The position numbers and the translations under genes were made by a program. A model generated the notes under the pieces. It was given only the letters and a program-made list of their open reading frames with translations. It did not search any database and was not told where the DNA came from. Below, one piece after another: positions 45,357 through 57,065 of a DNA stretch of 64,000 bases (the first letter of the stretch is position 1; each line of letters opens with the position of its first letter). Origin of the DNA: Glossina fuscipes (Eukaryota > Arthropoda > Insecta > Diptera > Glossinidae). Location of the stretch: contig NW_023998605.1 of assembly GCF_014805625.2 (NCBI RefSeq), positions 703,767-767,766 of the forward strand, read 5' to 3'.

Positions 45357-46634
45357 TTAGTTCAATTCTTCCAGAGTTTTGGCCATCCATTCTGGTTCAG
45401 CAGCAGCTATCTTCTCAATTATTGAGTTAACTTGATAACATAACGATTGTATTTGACGATCCCACAACGGCAAAACCTCACGACTTTCAAAGTGAACAAT
45501 ACCACTTATCTGGTGAATATGCCCATTCATTCGGCCTTCAGTTATCATTTGCGAAGCAATGTTTTCTGCTTTTGCCGCTGGAATTTCCAAAAGAGCACCC
45601 AGCTCCTCAAAGGCTATATTATTATATAATTTACTGGCTGACAGTAAGTTATGTTCAAACACAGCGCGATCCAATATAGTAGAGCCATCCACAGTTGTCG
45701 CTTTTTGGTGAGGTTGCAGTAAAGCTTCGAATTCTTGCAGTTCCGAACGTCGTATAATACGGTCAAGGTACATTTTTTCAAGTATTGAATAAGCCGGTAA
45801 CTGCTGGCAACGTTCATCTTTGAACAGAGTAGCTAACATTCGTGATCGTTGTTGTCCCGCTGAAGCCAGAACAGTGCAAATTAATGCTTTTTTCAAAGCA
45901 GTCATGCGTTCACCTTCATCCACTATTGAACGGTACGATAATTCATTATAACGTTGAGCGGCCTCTATAAATTTACGTCTATAGTCCAAAACACGCGCAT
46001 AGCATACTTTATACAAAATCTATAAAGACTGCCATTACCACACGGATGCGTAAAAAACGTAGTAATTATTTACCTGCAGCTCTTCACTATTGGTTTCAGC
46101 TTGTAACAAAGAAGCTCGATTTATAAAAAATTCCGCTTGCACGGGATCATTATCTTCTAGATAAAGGCGAGCAATTTTCAAATAAGTCTCCAATTTGTAT
46201 GATACGGTATATTGCTTTTGACCTGTCTCCAAGGGTATGCCCACTAACACACTTGCTGCTTCTCGCCATTGTTGATTTCGTTCGTAAATCTCTGCTAAAT
46301 GTTGGCGTATGCCTGCTACTTGCTCTTCAAATGATATAACACGTGGCTGAACCTTTTCCAGTGTAAAATGTGATACTTGCTTAGATACTTCATCCGGCAG
46401 CCTAGCTAATTGTATACCCACATCATTTAATATTTGGCGAGATATCACTAGGCTGACATGTTCATTGACTATCGCCTCCACAAATAGCTTTAACGTGTCC
46501 ACGAGTTCGCCACCTGAATTTGTCAACACAACCTCCAAAAGTTGCCTATATCTATCAGCTTGTTCTTTGTGGGTTCCAGAAAAATTCACCAACGACATTA
46601 GTTGGCCCCGCAAACTGTTTACTGTGATAACCAT
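45357..46634 (-). CDS. CSN4: COP9 signalosome complex subunit 4
   Basis: CSN4 is a PCI-domain scaffold subunit of the COP9 signalosome, which removes NEDD8 from cullin-RING ligases. Exon 1 (46634-46074) starts [15 protein letters not shown] and ends EELQ at a CAG/GTAAAT donor. A 54-bp intron (46073-46020) ends in TTTATAG. Exon 2 (46019-45357) opens [20 protein letters not shown] and ends EEL then Asn and a stop. The total is 407 aa, against 406 for the human protein. The N-terminal half is TPR-like helices. The PCI region shows [39 protein letters not shown] and [20 protein letters not shown], followed by the winged helix ending [18 protein letters not shown]. No defects are seen. Start M46634 was chosen over an upstream in-frame extension because it begins the conserved sequence. 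The intron donor lies about two thirds of the way through the TPR-like part. Confidence 0.97.
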
Positions 46635-49494
46635 TTTACTCTCAGATTTTGTTTTTAAAGTTATAATTCGAAAGTTTATTTTAAAATTTTTTTCACAAAT
46701 CAATGTCGGAAATAAGTGTGTGTTTTTAAACTTCATTCGCTAAATATCTGCCGTCAACAAAATTTCAATTCAGGGAATGTTTTCTAATTTTAGAAAACAA
46801 AACCCAACATCAAACAAACTACCAAAGTTTTCTACAAACAAACTACCAGTGTTTTCGATAACCGAACAACAAAGTAAAATGCTTCATTTCCCTACTAGTG
46901 GCAACGTAGAATGAAATAGAGTTCATATATGTAACTCTAAAAGAAAATCCTTATGCGATATGTACAAAAATTTGCCCATCGTCTCTCACCATTCACTTAT
47001 TTTATTGTTTCATTACTCTCAGATGACTGTGAATCGAGGTGGATTTTAGGCCCGTTCATTAAATTGCCAGAACAAAAAGCTTACTCTTTACTTTTCAAAG
47101 CTCGTCGATAGGAAACGTTGAAATATATATATGCAAGTAACAAAATGGAGCTATGTGAACATATCAATTTAAATCAATGTCAGTAGATAGTCTTTGCTTT
47201 AGTATCAGCGTTCGACACGGCTGTAAATAGTTGGCAATGGTTTGCCCCTTTTTTTATCATGAAAATGATTATGTTTATGTTTTAAGTAGTATGACAAACA
47301 CTATAATTTGAACTGATTTTCACTGAAGTTACCAATAACTACTAAGAAATGTGCTTTAAACGAAAATATACTGTTTTTCCTTTACTGTTTAAAAAATAGT
47401 ACACAGGTACGATTACGACCTTTATGAGGATCAACAGTTTTTCCTTTTAAATAAAATTATACTGTCGATATCATTTACATAAATATTTTATATATTGCAT
47501 ATGTACGATATATCTATACAAAAACTCCACAAGTTATCTATCCATTACCATATATATATTCAAAATTAACTTATTTTTAGCTTTCATATTCTTTCATTGC
47601 CATAAGTGAAAAACGCATATATTCTTTTTGTCGTTTTAGAACAACAAATTATGCCATCTGCCTTTACTACCTTTACTACATCTGCCTTTACTACAGGAAT
47701 CGCTGTCCATTTAACAAATTGTCGAATTCACTTAACGATTTTTGCTGCCTAAATGATCTAGCATTATGTCGATCTTTCAGGCAAAAAATTCCGTTGAATA
47801 TAGTGAAATGAACAAGTAAGCGAATTATTTTTGGCTGTGCACGCGTTATACCCGGCACCTGTATTTTAAAATTGAATTTCATCGCTTATAAAAACAAAGG
47901 TGTCCTCGTTTTATATTGCATAACAACCTGTCTTTTGAGCAATGTAACCCGATTTCTTTTGAGCAATACCGAGTTGCCTACAAGAACATCCAGTATTTTT
48001 AGGAATTCGGACCCAATGTGTAAATTTTGCGAACAGAAACATATTTACCACAGGCCGATTTCAGCTTGACGGCTTGCAAGCCGTTGAGTACAAGGATTTA
48101 ATACCCCGTCCACATCGCTCAATATAAGGGTCGAAAATTTGCGAGGGGAAAAATTAATTTATCAGTCTTACGAATTTTATAGCTTCACATTATTATATTA
48201 TATTATTAAATGTATATATATATATAACACATTTGCAAAATAAATACATAAATCTATATATAATAATAATATATATAATAATATAATATAAAAGTATATA
48301 TATTTGTATATACAGATAATATATACAGAAAATATATGTATGTACATATATACATATATAAAATAAACGTTTTGACTTAATTTGAAATTAGGTTACTACT
48401 TGTATGCATTTTATTTATAATAAATAAATGTTACAAACTTATATAATTATTTCTCTGTCAGACCCGGGAATAGAATCGCGTTATTTCAGTAACCCTCTCA
48501 GAGCCTACAAGCAACGACGCTTTTGTGGGTATTGGTATATTATATCATTGCCGTTATGATCGAGTAACAATCTGGGTCAATAGCTGTTATCAACCCCGGA
48601 GGGGAATAATGTGTCATTGGACAGTAGAATTTCCGCTCATGATGGTTTTGAGAGACGGTTCAATATTATTTCTTTAATCGACGTCCTTTCCGGTGCTGTA
48701 AAGCGGACGTAATACATCAGTCGTTCTTGAACAAATCGAAATCGTCTCTCATTCTGATTTCATATATTTTTTATTTATATATGAAGTGCAGTATGTTACA
48801 GTAAAAGGAGGCTACACAGCTGGTATTGCAACAAGTTCTACGCGATAGCGTTAATATTTTTTAACCTCTCGTAAATATCGTTTTTCAGCGAAAATTAAAG
48901 ATTAATAAAAATAAATTCGTACCATTTTACTATGAATATACAAGCTGTTGTGAAATCACCATGGCGTGAGTGTCCTATAATTCATGCGACAGCGCTTCAT
49001 CTTATTCCTTCAAATTCGGTCCCGCAATATATAAATGTCTTGTGGAAAATCTAGGATCTGACGATCATACTAAAATACTTTAAAGATCTTCAATTACCAT
49101 CTTTCGGCCAGATGTACTGTTGAGTTTTTCCATAGTACGCCGCATGTTTCCTAAATAATCTTATCACAGATGGCGTCTGTGCAAGCTAAATATCGAAGAA
49201 ATTACAACCCATACACGCACAGTTGCCCGCATCACTGACACTGAGATATTGACTTACACAGATATGCGAAAAAGCTAGAATAATTAGATGCAATGAAAGG
49301 CCGGTCGGAACGTTTTGAAGCATCTTTTCGATAAAATCTTGCGGGTTCATCCTCACAATTTCTTAAAATTTTTCACACTTCTATGGATGTACTCGTTCAA
49401 CGGACGTCTTTTTATGAATATGTTCAAACAATTCTTTTTCTTTATTTAACTCCGCCAGTAAAGTTTCTTTCTTAAGCTCAATTTTTATAAGCTT
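46635..49494. other. CSN4 upstream region and AT-rich noncoding DNA
   Basis: The bases just beyond 46634 should hold the CSN4 promoter and 5' untranslated region. The minus frame stays open to 46736 but is not conserved. Further on is AT-rich sequence, with TATATA-type low-complexity DNA at 48190-48365. The frame 47872-48069 has no recognised domain. Confidence 0.4.
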
Positions 49495-49600
49495 AATTCT
49501 TCACATTTATTTTGCTGTACCATCAAAGGATGGGGGGTTGCTTTGTCATTTTACCAAAAACGTCTGCAATACCCTCGAAGGAGCTTCACAGACCTCGTAA
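49495..49600 (+). repeat. Dispersed TATACCC-type repeat end, copy 2
   Basis: TACCATCAAAGGATGGGGGG, then TTTGTCATTTTACC, GTCTGCAATACC and GAAGGAGCTTCACAGACC match the opening of the repeat at 30290, with substitutions. Confidence 0.5.
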
Positions 49601-49759
49601 AGTGTTTTGAACTCGTAAACGAATTTAAGTATGTCCGTCTATCTGTCTGGCTGTGTAATGTCCCTCGGTCGCAATAACTGAGCTACCAGCGTCAAATTTG
49701 GCAGAAGCATTGGAAGTTCTTACATAACTTTTTGTTTCTTTAATTTTAGTACTTTGATT

Positions 49760-49993
49760 GTTTTTTGGGTCTTTAAATTTGTGGAATACTGAACCGCAAA
49801 AGTTTTTGCATCCTGGACTAGCTTCTGAAAATGTCGGACATGTTGTTAATAGTTTACGATTGAGGCGTAAATACACGTCTGCTTGAAGGCATTCGGGAAA
49901 ATCTTTCAATACCGGATTCATATTTATGCCGTTCGTATAGGTCCAAGCATGTTGAAAATACTCCTCTAAACGTTGTGTCAAAGGATTGGGTAA
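49760..49993 (-). pseudogene. Erg/seizure-type potassium channel C-linker fragment
   Basis: KCNH-family channels carry a C-linker and cyclic-nucleotide-binding homology domain after the pore. The minus strand reads [20 protein letters not shown], then [20 protein letters not shown] and [20 protein letters not shown], which is the Erg-type C-linker at high similarity. After about residue 60 the expected continuation is lost ([15 protein letters not shown] replaces the conserved segment), and no donor or downstream exon was found. Substitutions at otherwise fixed positions (for example DVYLRLN) fit a decaying single-exon copy. The true channel gene would be elsewhere. Confidence 0.7.
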
Positions 49994-50039
49994 CTTTTAG
50001 TTACAAATAATAACAATAAAATTAATATTCAATTAATAA

Positions 50040-50265
50040 GGGAACGTTTTAAGGATAAAAAATCAATTAAAAATTTGTATACTATATCAAATGAATGGGG
50101 CTTCAATCTAATTTGCATGAAAAAAATGAGAAATTGGTAGAAAATCAATGAGGGTAATGAAAAATTGATAAAAAATCAATGAGGGGCAGGAGAAATTGGT
50201 AAAGAGTCAATGAAAAATTTGTATAATATATCAAATGAATGGAGCTTCAATCTCATTTATTATCA
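50040..50265. repeat. Irregular repeat with AATCAATGAGGG and ATATCAAATGAATGG phrases
   Basis: The phrase TATATCAAATGAATGG(G/A)GCTTCAATCT occurs at about 50082 and 50225. Between them GAAATTGGTA(G/A)A and AATCAATGAGGG recur. The block looks like a short composite tandem repeat. Confidence 0.65.
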
Positions 50266-50683
50266 AGTAAATATATTTTACCCTTTCTTTTTCGTTACGA
50301 TATAAATGTAAAAATATTTAAAAAAATATTTAATACATACCTTTGTATGTATACATATAAATGTTATATGGTTAATTCTATGAGTATTCTTATATGTGTA
50401 CTTTGTTATTAAAATCGAATAAAAAAAAATTTATAAGTAGAAAATTATGGCCTTGTTTATGTATATAAACACAAACGGATCATCTGCTTTTCGACACACC
50501 AACCTTATGAAATCTTATGAATTCTCGAACCCTTAAGTTTTTGCTTAGAGGAATTGCTCAGTTTATGCTTTATTGTCGGCGTGCGCTTTAATTATTAGTC
50601 TCAATATCAATCTACACAAGTAAAAGTAAAAGAAATCGGACAAACTACTCCGAATGGATTGCGTCCGTTTACGCACCTTTAAC

Positions 50684-50848
50684 AATCAATGGGTGGTATA
50701 GAAATCCGAATGAAAAACAGATGCAATTGTTTACAAATCAATGGGTAGTATAGCGAATTCGAATGAAAGACAGATGCAATTGTTTACAAATCAATGGGTG
50801 GTATAGCGAATTCGAATGACAAACAGATTTAATTGTTTACAAATCAAT
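50684..50848. repeat. Tandem array, three copies of about 53 bp
   Basis: AATCAATGGGTGGTATAG begins at 50684, 50736 and 50789, with a truncated fourth start at 50842. Units share CGAATGAAA-CAGATGCAATT and GTTTACAA. Confidence 0.92.
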
Positions 50849-52040
50849 AAATAGATTTACTAGATTTATTTTTTTGGATGGTAAAAAATTGCTCATCACT
50901 GTTGTGGTTATTTCAGATACAGGATTCGCGTTAACAATAAAGGGTCAATACACTGTTTATGTATTTTATTTTAAAAATGTTAGATTATTATCTCTTCTGG
51001 TTTATATTACAGAAGTTCTTGTTTGTGAATGATTTGCAGACTTTACGGACAGTCGGCATTCACTATTATAGTTATCGATATATATATATATATATATATG
51101 TGGTGCGGCTGCGATCCATCCATACATTCTTCCTCTTGCTCATATAATTTACAATTCTTCCTCTTGCTCATTTAATTTACAATTCTGCCCCTTGCTTATA
51201 TAAATCAAAATTATTCCTCTTACTCATATATTTCATCTTGCTCATATATTTTGCAATTCTTCATCTTGCTCATTTAATTTACTGAGAGTAAGCGTCTGTA
51301 TTTGTTTACAACTGAGAATAAATTTTGAAGCGTAAAAGTCTGTCTGTATCTGTTTATAATTGAGAATAATTGTAAAGGTTAGTCTGCATTTGTTTACAAT
51401 TAAGAATAATTCAGTTATATTCATTTTCATTTACTCAAATATTTTAAAGTTTTCTGTTTCCGCATATCGCGATAAAGATTTGGCTTATGAACGCAATTCA
51501 TTTGACATCGACTTGTGTTCTGGGTAGTGCGTGTTTTGTTTTTGTCTTTTTAATTGTTTTCGGTGTTTTTGTTTGTTTAACACATGTGCTTTCTGTGTTT
51601 TTGCAAGAACTGATTATCGCAGATACCATATTTGCCTTTGTTTTTGTGTAAATATAATAAAAACAAATTAAAACAAAAAACGAAAACCATAAAAGAAAAA
51701 TAAAATATTGAAAACAATTGTCATTATCCTCAGCAGTTCCCAAATCTTTTCAAGTGAGTGGTTATTTCATAATATACTAAGTAATAGACAATCATAAGGC
51801 ATAACGGCCCCGGGGCCGCCAGATAAAAACAAATATGTTTCATCTACTAGTGGACGTATCCCCCAAAGTAAAAAATTAAAAATTCCGACTTTTCGGTGTT
51901 GCCAACCAGTAGCATCATTCCTATTAACAAAAAATATGTTGTGATTTCCCCAACTGATCCTTCAATAGCAATTTCGTAAATCAGCCCTTTTGCTATTAAA
52001 AAAGCACTAGATAGCATTACAATATATATAGACTCTATAT
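50849..52040. other. AT-rich noncoding interval with two small repeat blocks
   Basis: A (TA)n run at 51080-51100 is followed by five imperfect units of CAATTCTTCCTCTTGCTCAT at 51120-51290. Then three units of TCTGTATTTGTTTACAACTG-AGAATAA lie at 51290-51420. No coding region is supported. Confidence 0.6.
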
Positions 52041-52052
52041 CGATTCTACGCG

Positions 52053-52754
52053 ATGGGAATTTACTGTAGAACCTGTTTTAATCCTATTCCACCCAAATCA
52101 TATTGTGGATACTTCGCGAATGCTGATCAAAATTTATATTCCAAAGAAGGAATTGGTGTTTTTATAAAATCAAGTATACCTCACAAAAGCATAAATTTAA
52201 GCTCAAACATACAAGCTGTAACGATACAAATAATGTTAAACATAAAATTTATAGTGCTTTCGCTCTATATCCCACCTTCGCAATCGTTTTCTCAGCAAGA
52301 ACTCTACAATTTATTCTCCGTACTTTCCCCCCCATCAATTATATGCGGCGACTTTAACAGCTGGATTACCATCTGTGGCTCAACAGTGAACAACACTCGT
52401 GCTACTGTTTTAGAAAAGGCCTTCAGTCAAAGCAATCTCTGCATCTTAAATGATGGAAAGCCAACGCATTTTTCAACTCATCATACTTTTTCACATATTG
52501 ATTTAACATGTTGTTCTCCATCGCTTCTTCCTTTGCTTTCCTGGTCTATTTCTGATTGTCTAGATAATAGTGATCACTTTCCAATCATAATCAATCTTAA
52601 ATTTTCAATGTCCTCTGTTACTCCAACAAAACAGGCCAAACTCCTCCTAGATAAAACGAATTGGATCAATTACTCCAAACAGGCCGAATTATTTCTGAAT
52701 TCAAAGTTATTTAACGGGAACTGCAACCATGATGCTGCTCTTATGTCTAAAGCG
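52053..52754 (+). pseudogene. Endonuclease domain of the I-type LINE, running into a gap
   Basis: The frame reads FNPIPPKSYCGYFANADQNL, IGVFIKSSIPHKSI, VLSLYIPPSQSFSQQEL and SIICGDFNSWITI, where GDFN is a core active-site strand. Later come FSHIDLTCCSPSLLP and DNSDHFPIIINL, where SDHFP is the final catalytic His motif. The N-terminal first strand and E motif are missing. Coding continues into the N gap, so the RT N-terminal half is not seen. Confidence 0.82.
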
Positions 52755-53154
52755 NNNNNNNNNNNNNNNNNNNNNNNNNNNNNNNNNNNNNNNNNNNNNN
52801 NNNNNNNNNNNNNNNNNNNNNNNNNNNNNNNNNNNNNNNNNNNNNNNNNNNNNNNNNNNNNNNNNNNNNNNNNNNNNNNNNNNNNNNNNNNNNNNNNNNN
52901 NNNNNNNNNNNNNNNNNNNNNNNNNNNNNNNNNNNNNNNNNNNNNNNNNNNNNNNNNNNNNNNNNNNNNNNNNNNNNNNNNNNNNNNNNNNNNNNNNNNN
53001 NNNNNNNNNNNNNNNNNNNNNNNNNNNNNNNNNNNNNNNNNNNNNNNNNNNNNNNNNNNNNNNNNNNNNNNNNNNNNNNNNNNNNNNNNNNNNNNNNNNN
53101 NNNNNNNNNNNNNNNNNNNNNNNNNNNNNNNNNNNNNNNNNNNNNNNNNNNNNN
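52755..53154. other. Assembly gap (400 N) inside the LINE
   Basis: Exactly 400 Ns separate the endonuclease frame from the RT box. The first base after the gap, ACGCGGACGATG, is the same LINE position at which the window ends on the other strand. Confidence 0.99.
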
Positions 53155-54330
53155 ACGCGGACGATGTATACATTTTTACAAAAGAAAAAGACGAGAGATC
53201 TCCGCATGGGGAATCCCGTCTGGGACTAAACTTTCCATACAGTCGAAAGCAGATATGTGATGCAGGAAATCTACTGATGCATATCAATGACTTACCAGTA
53301 CTAAACGTGCAGACACTGCATAATCTCGGGCTCACGTTTTCCAACAAATATCGCTGGAAAGCACGCTGTGTTCGGTTAAAAAATTCTATTTTAATAAGGG
53401 TGAATTTCATACAGTACGTTGCTCGGTAAAGCTGTGCGCACATTAACACTATTGCTTATCTTACCAAAATGCTTGTGTTAAGCAAGATTGACTATGTTTC
53501 GATAATTTATGGCAATAGCTGCAAATCTAATATCGACATGTTTAAACCGGTCTATCACCAAGCCGTCAGAGCAAGTTGTTATGCTTTTCGGACGACGCCC
53601 ATAAATAATATTCTAATTGAAACTGGTCTCCCAACTTTAGAAAATAGACTTTATGAGTTAAACGCTAAAATAGTCCCCAAGCTTCTTAATTCACCAAATC
53701 TACTCTCGGTGATGGAATTGGACATTCCCTTTATAATTTTCCCCTATTTTGGTGTTAACCTCCTCTTTTGACATTTCGCTGTCTATGCACTCCAAATTAT
53801 GTCTTGAGGAATCTAATAGCTGAAAAAACCCATGTAATTGAGAGTACTGGTTGGATTCTTTTACACACAGACAGCTCAAAATCTTCTGGTCTGCCTCCTG
53901 CTTGTGCCGTGGTAGATACTGCAGGTTCTTCTCAACCACATATTTGATGCAAGTACTTCAACTTTCACAACCGATGCCAGAGCTATCCTTCATGCTGCGA
54001 GCCTTGCCCATAAAAACAAACTCAAAACCGCCATTGTTACTGACAGTTTGGCCCAATAACAAGCTATACGTAATACTTCGACATCGAGATGGAGCACCAT
54101 TAACAAATTACGGAATATCATTACAATACCCGGCGGAAAAATTAAAAAGTTATGGGTACCTAGCCATATCGGTTTATTGGAAAAGGAGCGAGCTGATCGA
54201 GCGGCGAAGTATGCTGCTTCTGCACCTCTAATTATGGATGATGTCATGGAGGGAAAAGTAAAGAGAAAACTACAGAAGGAAATCTGCAATACCATTATCA
54301 ACACCATTCTTCCATTAACCTTCAATTAAC
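53155..54330 (+). pseudogene. RT end and RNase H of I-type LINE copy 1
   Basis: Begins with the ADDVYIFT catalytic box, then LPVLNVQTLHNLGLTFSNKY and the thumb, in a new frame from 53469 (SKIDYVSIIYGNS, TGLPTLENRLYELNAK). RNase H follows at about 53840 (STGWILLHTDSSK). Frame changes occur near 53430, 53715 and 53940. The RNase H end, around 54130, lies in another frame. It is inactive. Confidence 0.78.
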
Positions 54331-54833
54331 TCCACCTTTATATTCAACAAATGATGAGAAAACCAAGATCCAAACATTTTGGAGAATTCGCCTTGGTCAT
54401 ACAATTGGATCTTGAAGAAGTCTTCCTCACCAATCTGCAGTTTTGGACAAATTCTCACTATAAAGCACATTCTCTGCGACTGCCTTAACTTTTCCTTGGC
54501 TAGAAGTATTGCATTTGGAACGATTAACCCTTTGGACATTCTAAAATCAGCTTCAGAACAGAATATCAATTTACTATATTAGTTTATTAATACTACTAAG
54601 CTCATTATCTAATGTAAATTTTTGTAAATTAGAGCCGATAGCCTGTAGTACACAATGTCTTTTTTTTTTGTTTAAGAATTTATTTCATTAGTCTTAAATT
54701 ATAATAACAATATGAACGAAATTACTAAACGGTAAATAAAACTTGAATAAGAAAAAAATTAACGAAAATTGTTTAAAATTTAGTAAATATGTAATAAGAG
54801 ACATGTAATGAAATTAAAAAGTATATAATATTT

Positions 54834-55192
54834 TTTTGGAATTTATATGATAATCAAAGAAGCGAGTCATAGGACCGACGACCATCATTGATTGTTCTTC
54901 TTTACCCGTACGGAAACTGCAACCACGAGTATCCACTGCGAATTTTAGGCTTGTGATCAAAAATACAACATTTAAATGCTGGTATTCGTACGGAACTCCC
55001 AATATCTGTGCCCAAGTCGAAGGCTGTACAACATGAAGATATCAAAGCAGCCTCCCCTCCAGACGAGCCTCCAGCAGATCTTCTCAGGTCGTAGGGTTTG
55101 TTTGTTTGACCTATAAGGTTATTCCTGGCCTCGCACCACATATTAATTTCAGGAATATTTGAGGTGGCAATAATAATACAACACACAAACAC
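54834..55192 (-). pseudogene. Amidase-signature (FAAH-like) exon fragment
   Basis: Amidase-signature enzymes such as fatty acid amide hydrolase cleave amides with a Ser-cisSer-Lys triad. The minus strand reads INMWCEARNNLIGQTNKPYD, then LRRSAGGSSGGEAALIS, containing the GGSSGGE signature with the cis-Ser, and FDLGTDIGSSVRIPAF, where the nucleophile Ser lies. The normal GGS is GSS and the following GIFGHKPT is CIFDHKPK. The frame is then lost, and a shifted frame carries EEQSMMVVGPMTRF, a downstream amidase motif. The lesion and key-residue changes indicate a pseudogene, in the sense of a lone exon copy. It sits between LINE copy 1 and the errantivirus-like relic. Confidence 0.8.
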
Positions 55193-55599
55193 AAGTTATA
55201 AAGTTGTCACACGCCTTACAAATTATATATAAAAAAAAAAACAATAATAATAATAGTAACAAATATTACAGTGTAAAAGGCATTGTAAGTAAAATTCATA
55301 GGTCTTTCTAAATACATTCCGTCTTCTTTCTAATGAAGAGTGTAGACGTAACTCTCACTTCGCTAGATAGAATAATTCCCAATATCAAAAAACTAGGCAG
55401 AAAACATACAAAAAAAAAAAATTGAAAACAAACTAGACGAACTAGAAAATTGAAAGGCCAGAATTAATTTGATAATAGAAGGAACTACCAGAGCAACCAG
55501 ATTTATTAAATAAAATTACAACATTTAAAAAAAAATACAGGATAGCAAAAGAATTACCACAAGCTGAAACAACCAAATAGCTATCAGAAAATACAAACT

Positions 55600-57065
55600 C
55601 CTAAAAAGAGAAAACACCGCAGCACACAAAGTGAACCTCAATTTCAAAATAGCTTCCAAATTCATAACGACATTTAATGGTAGTTACGAAGATATGAAGG
55701 CCCTCTTAGAAATAATTGAAATAATACAGAACATGGATGGAATACACCTTCAAATGTGCAAACGATAGATGAATTAAAATAGTTTGTGAATAGATATAGC
55801 TTCGCTCAAACAATACTCCAATTACATTTGATATTAGATCGAACGACACATCTACAAATAAAAGAATTACGTCCAACCTCATAAGCGAAATGAAAACGAG
55901 CTTGGCAGCTATACCAAAGATGTTATTTTTGCGTCACTGCCGAAATCATTCCCAGAAGCGGTTAATGTTGCGCTGCAATATGAGAAAACTGCAACAAACA
56001 CCCTACACACAACGTCCCTCTTATAATTGCATTAATAGAAATTACAAGAGAAGTAACAAAAATAATAGCAACAGAGGATTTTCCAACCAAAACAGCAACT
56101 CCCATAATAGCCAAAATACCAATCGCAACAACAACTCTAATAGAAACAACAACGCTAATTGGAATTGTTATAATAACCACAACAATAATAATCAAAGATA
56201 TCATAATAACAATTACAAGAACAGAAATCAGCAAAAGTTCTTAAAATTATAGCAACCGCAATAGAAACCAAGGAAAGAACAATAGAATACAGACAGTAGA
56301 AGATCAGGCACACGGAACCCACCCCAATTCCTCGCTGATGGAACAGAATTCGGGTATACACGCTTAAACGCATCCAACATACTCTCATTGTCGTACTATC
56401 CAAATCAACAGACTATATTTTATTAAACATTCTAAACGCAACCAAATTGGAAATAACACTTTTATTGGACAGGAAAGCAGATATTACCTTATACATAGCA
56501 CATCTGCTAGGCGACTACAAACAATATGATTCCCAATGCGTCAAGTTAGCAGGAATAACTATGGCATGCATACGAACATCAAGTTATATATAAAACAACA
56601 GAACATAAAATACAACTTGTAAACCAGGATTTCCTAATATAAACACATAATATACTTCTTGCAGCAAGATGCGAACTTATAGCACCTGAGAGAATAAAAC
56701 TTTAATATTGGTTGTGATCATGAAGCAGACACATCGGAAATCCCTATAACGAAGCAAGCGGAAGAACAGAAAGAAAAGAGAAGAAGTAAAAGAAGTACGC
56801 TGTGAAAAATGTTTGGCTTTTATCACCAAGCGAAATTTTACAGACTGTTTGTCCGAAATTTACATACAACACAAAAATTACAGTGCACAAACGCCATATC
56901 CACAAAATCCCAAAGATGATATTTTTGAAATGTACTGGTGCCAATTTAAAATGTATGTAGCAGAATAGTATGAAAATGAAAATAAATTAGATGCTAGGAA
57001 ATCAATTTTTGATAAGATTAATGAAAAAACGAATGATTGGTTCTCCGGGGACGAAGACTGCAGTG
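55600..57065 (+). pseudogene. Errantivirus/gypsy-group gag and protease relic
   Basis: Errantiviruses are insect LTR elements with gag, pol and sometimes env. The plus-strand pieces show a capsid-like stretch at about 55630-55760 and an Asn-rich gag tail at 56010-56240 (repeated NNN, NSN and NRN blocks) common in this group. A protease-like module lies near 56430-56560, in which the expected DTG catalytic triad is replaced by DRK. Stops occur in all frames. A terminal segment at 57005-57065 is shared with the relic at 14390-14455. No RT was recognised. It is an old, inactive copy. Confidence 0.5.

Larger units (their letters stand above)
52041..54714 (+). mobile_element. I-type LINE copy 1, 5'-truncated, with assembly gap
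   Basis: Starts inside the endonuclease, crosses a 400-base gap (52755-53154), resumes at the RT catalytic box, and ends with RNase H and a short 3' UTR. The 3' UTR finishes AGCCGATAGCCTG, then AAGAATTTATTTCATTAGTC and an ATAATAAC tail. TAA-type tails and a terminal RNase H domain are features of the I clade. Compared with the inverted copy at 64000-62346 it lacks about 75 bases near 53715. Confidence 0.82.

Noticed and set aside
46635..46736. N-terminal extension of CSN4 up to 46736
   Set aside because: The added residues are not conserved in the family, and the ATG at 46634 begins the homology and gives the normal length.
55890..56252. Asn-rich ORF as a host prion-like or low-complexity gene
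   Set aside because: Flanking sequence has retroviral gag and protease features, and Asn-rich tails are common in that group.
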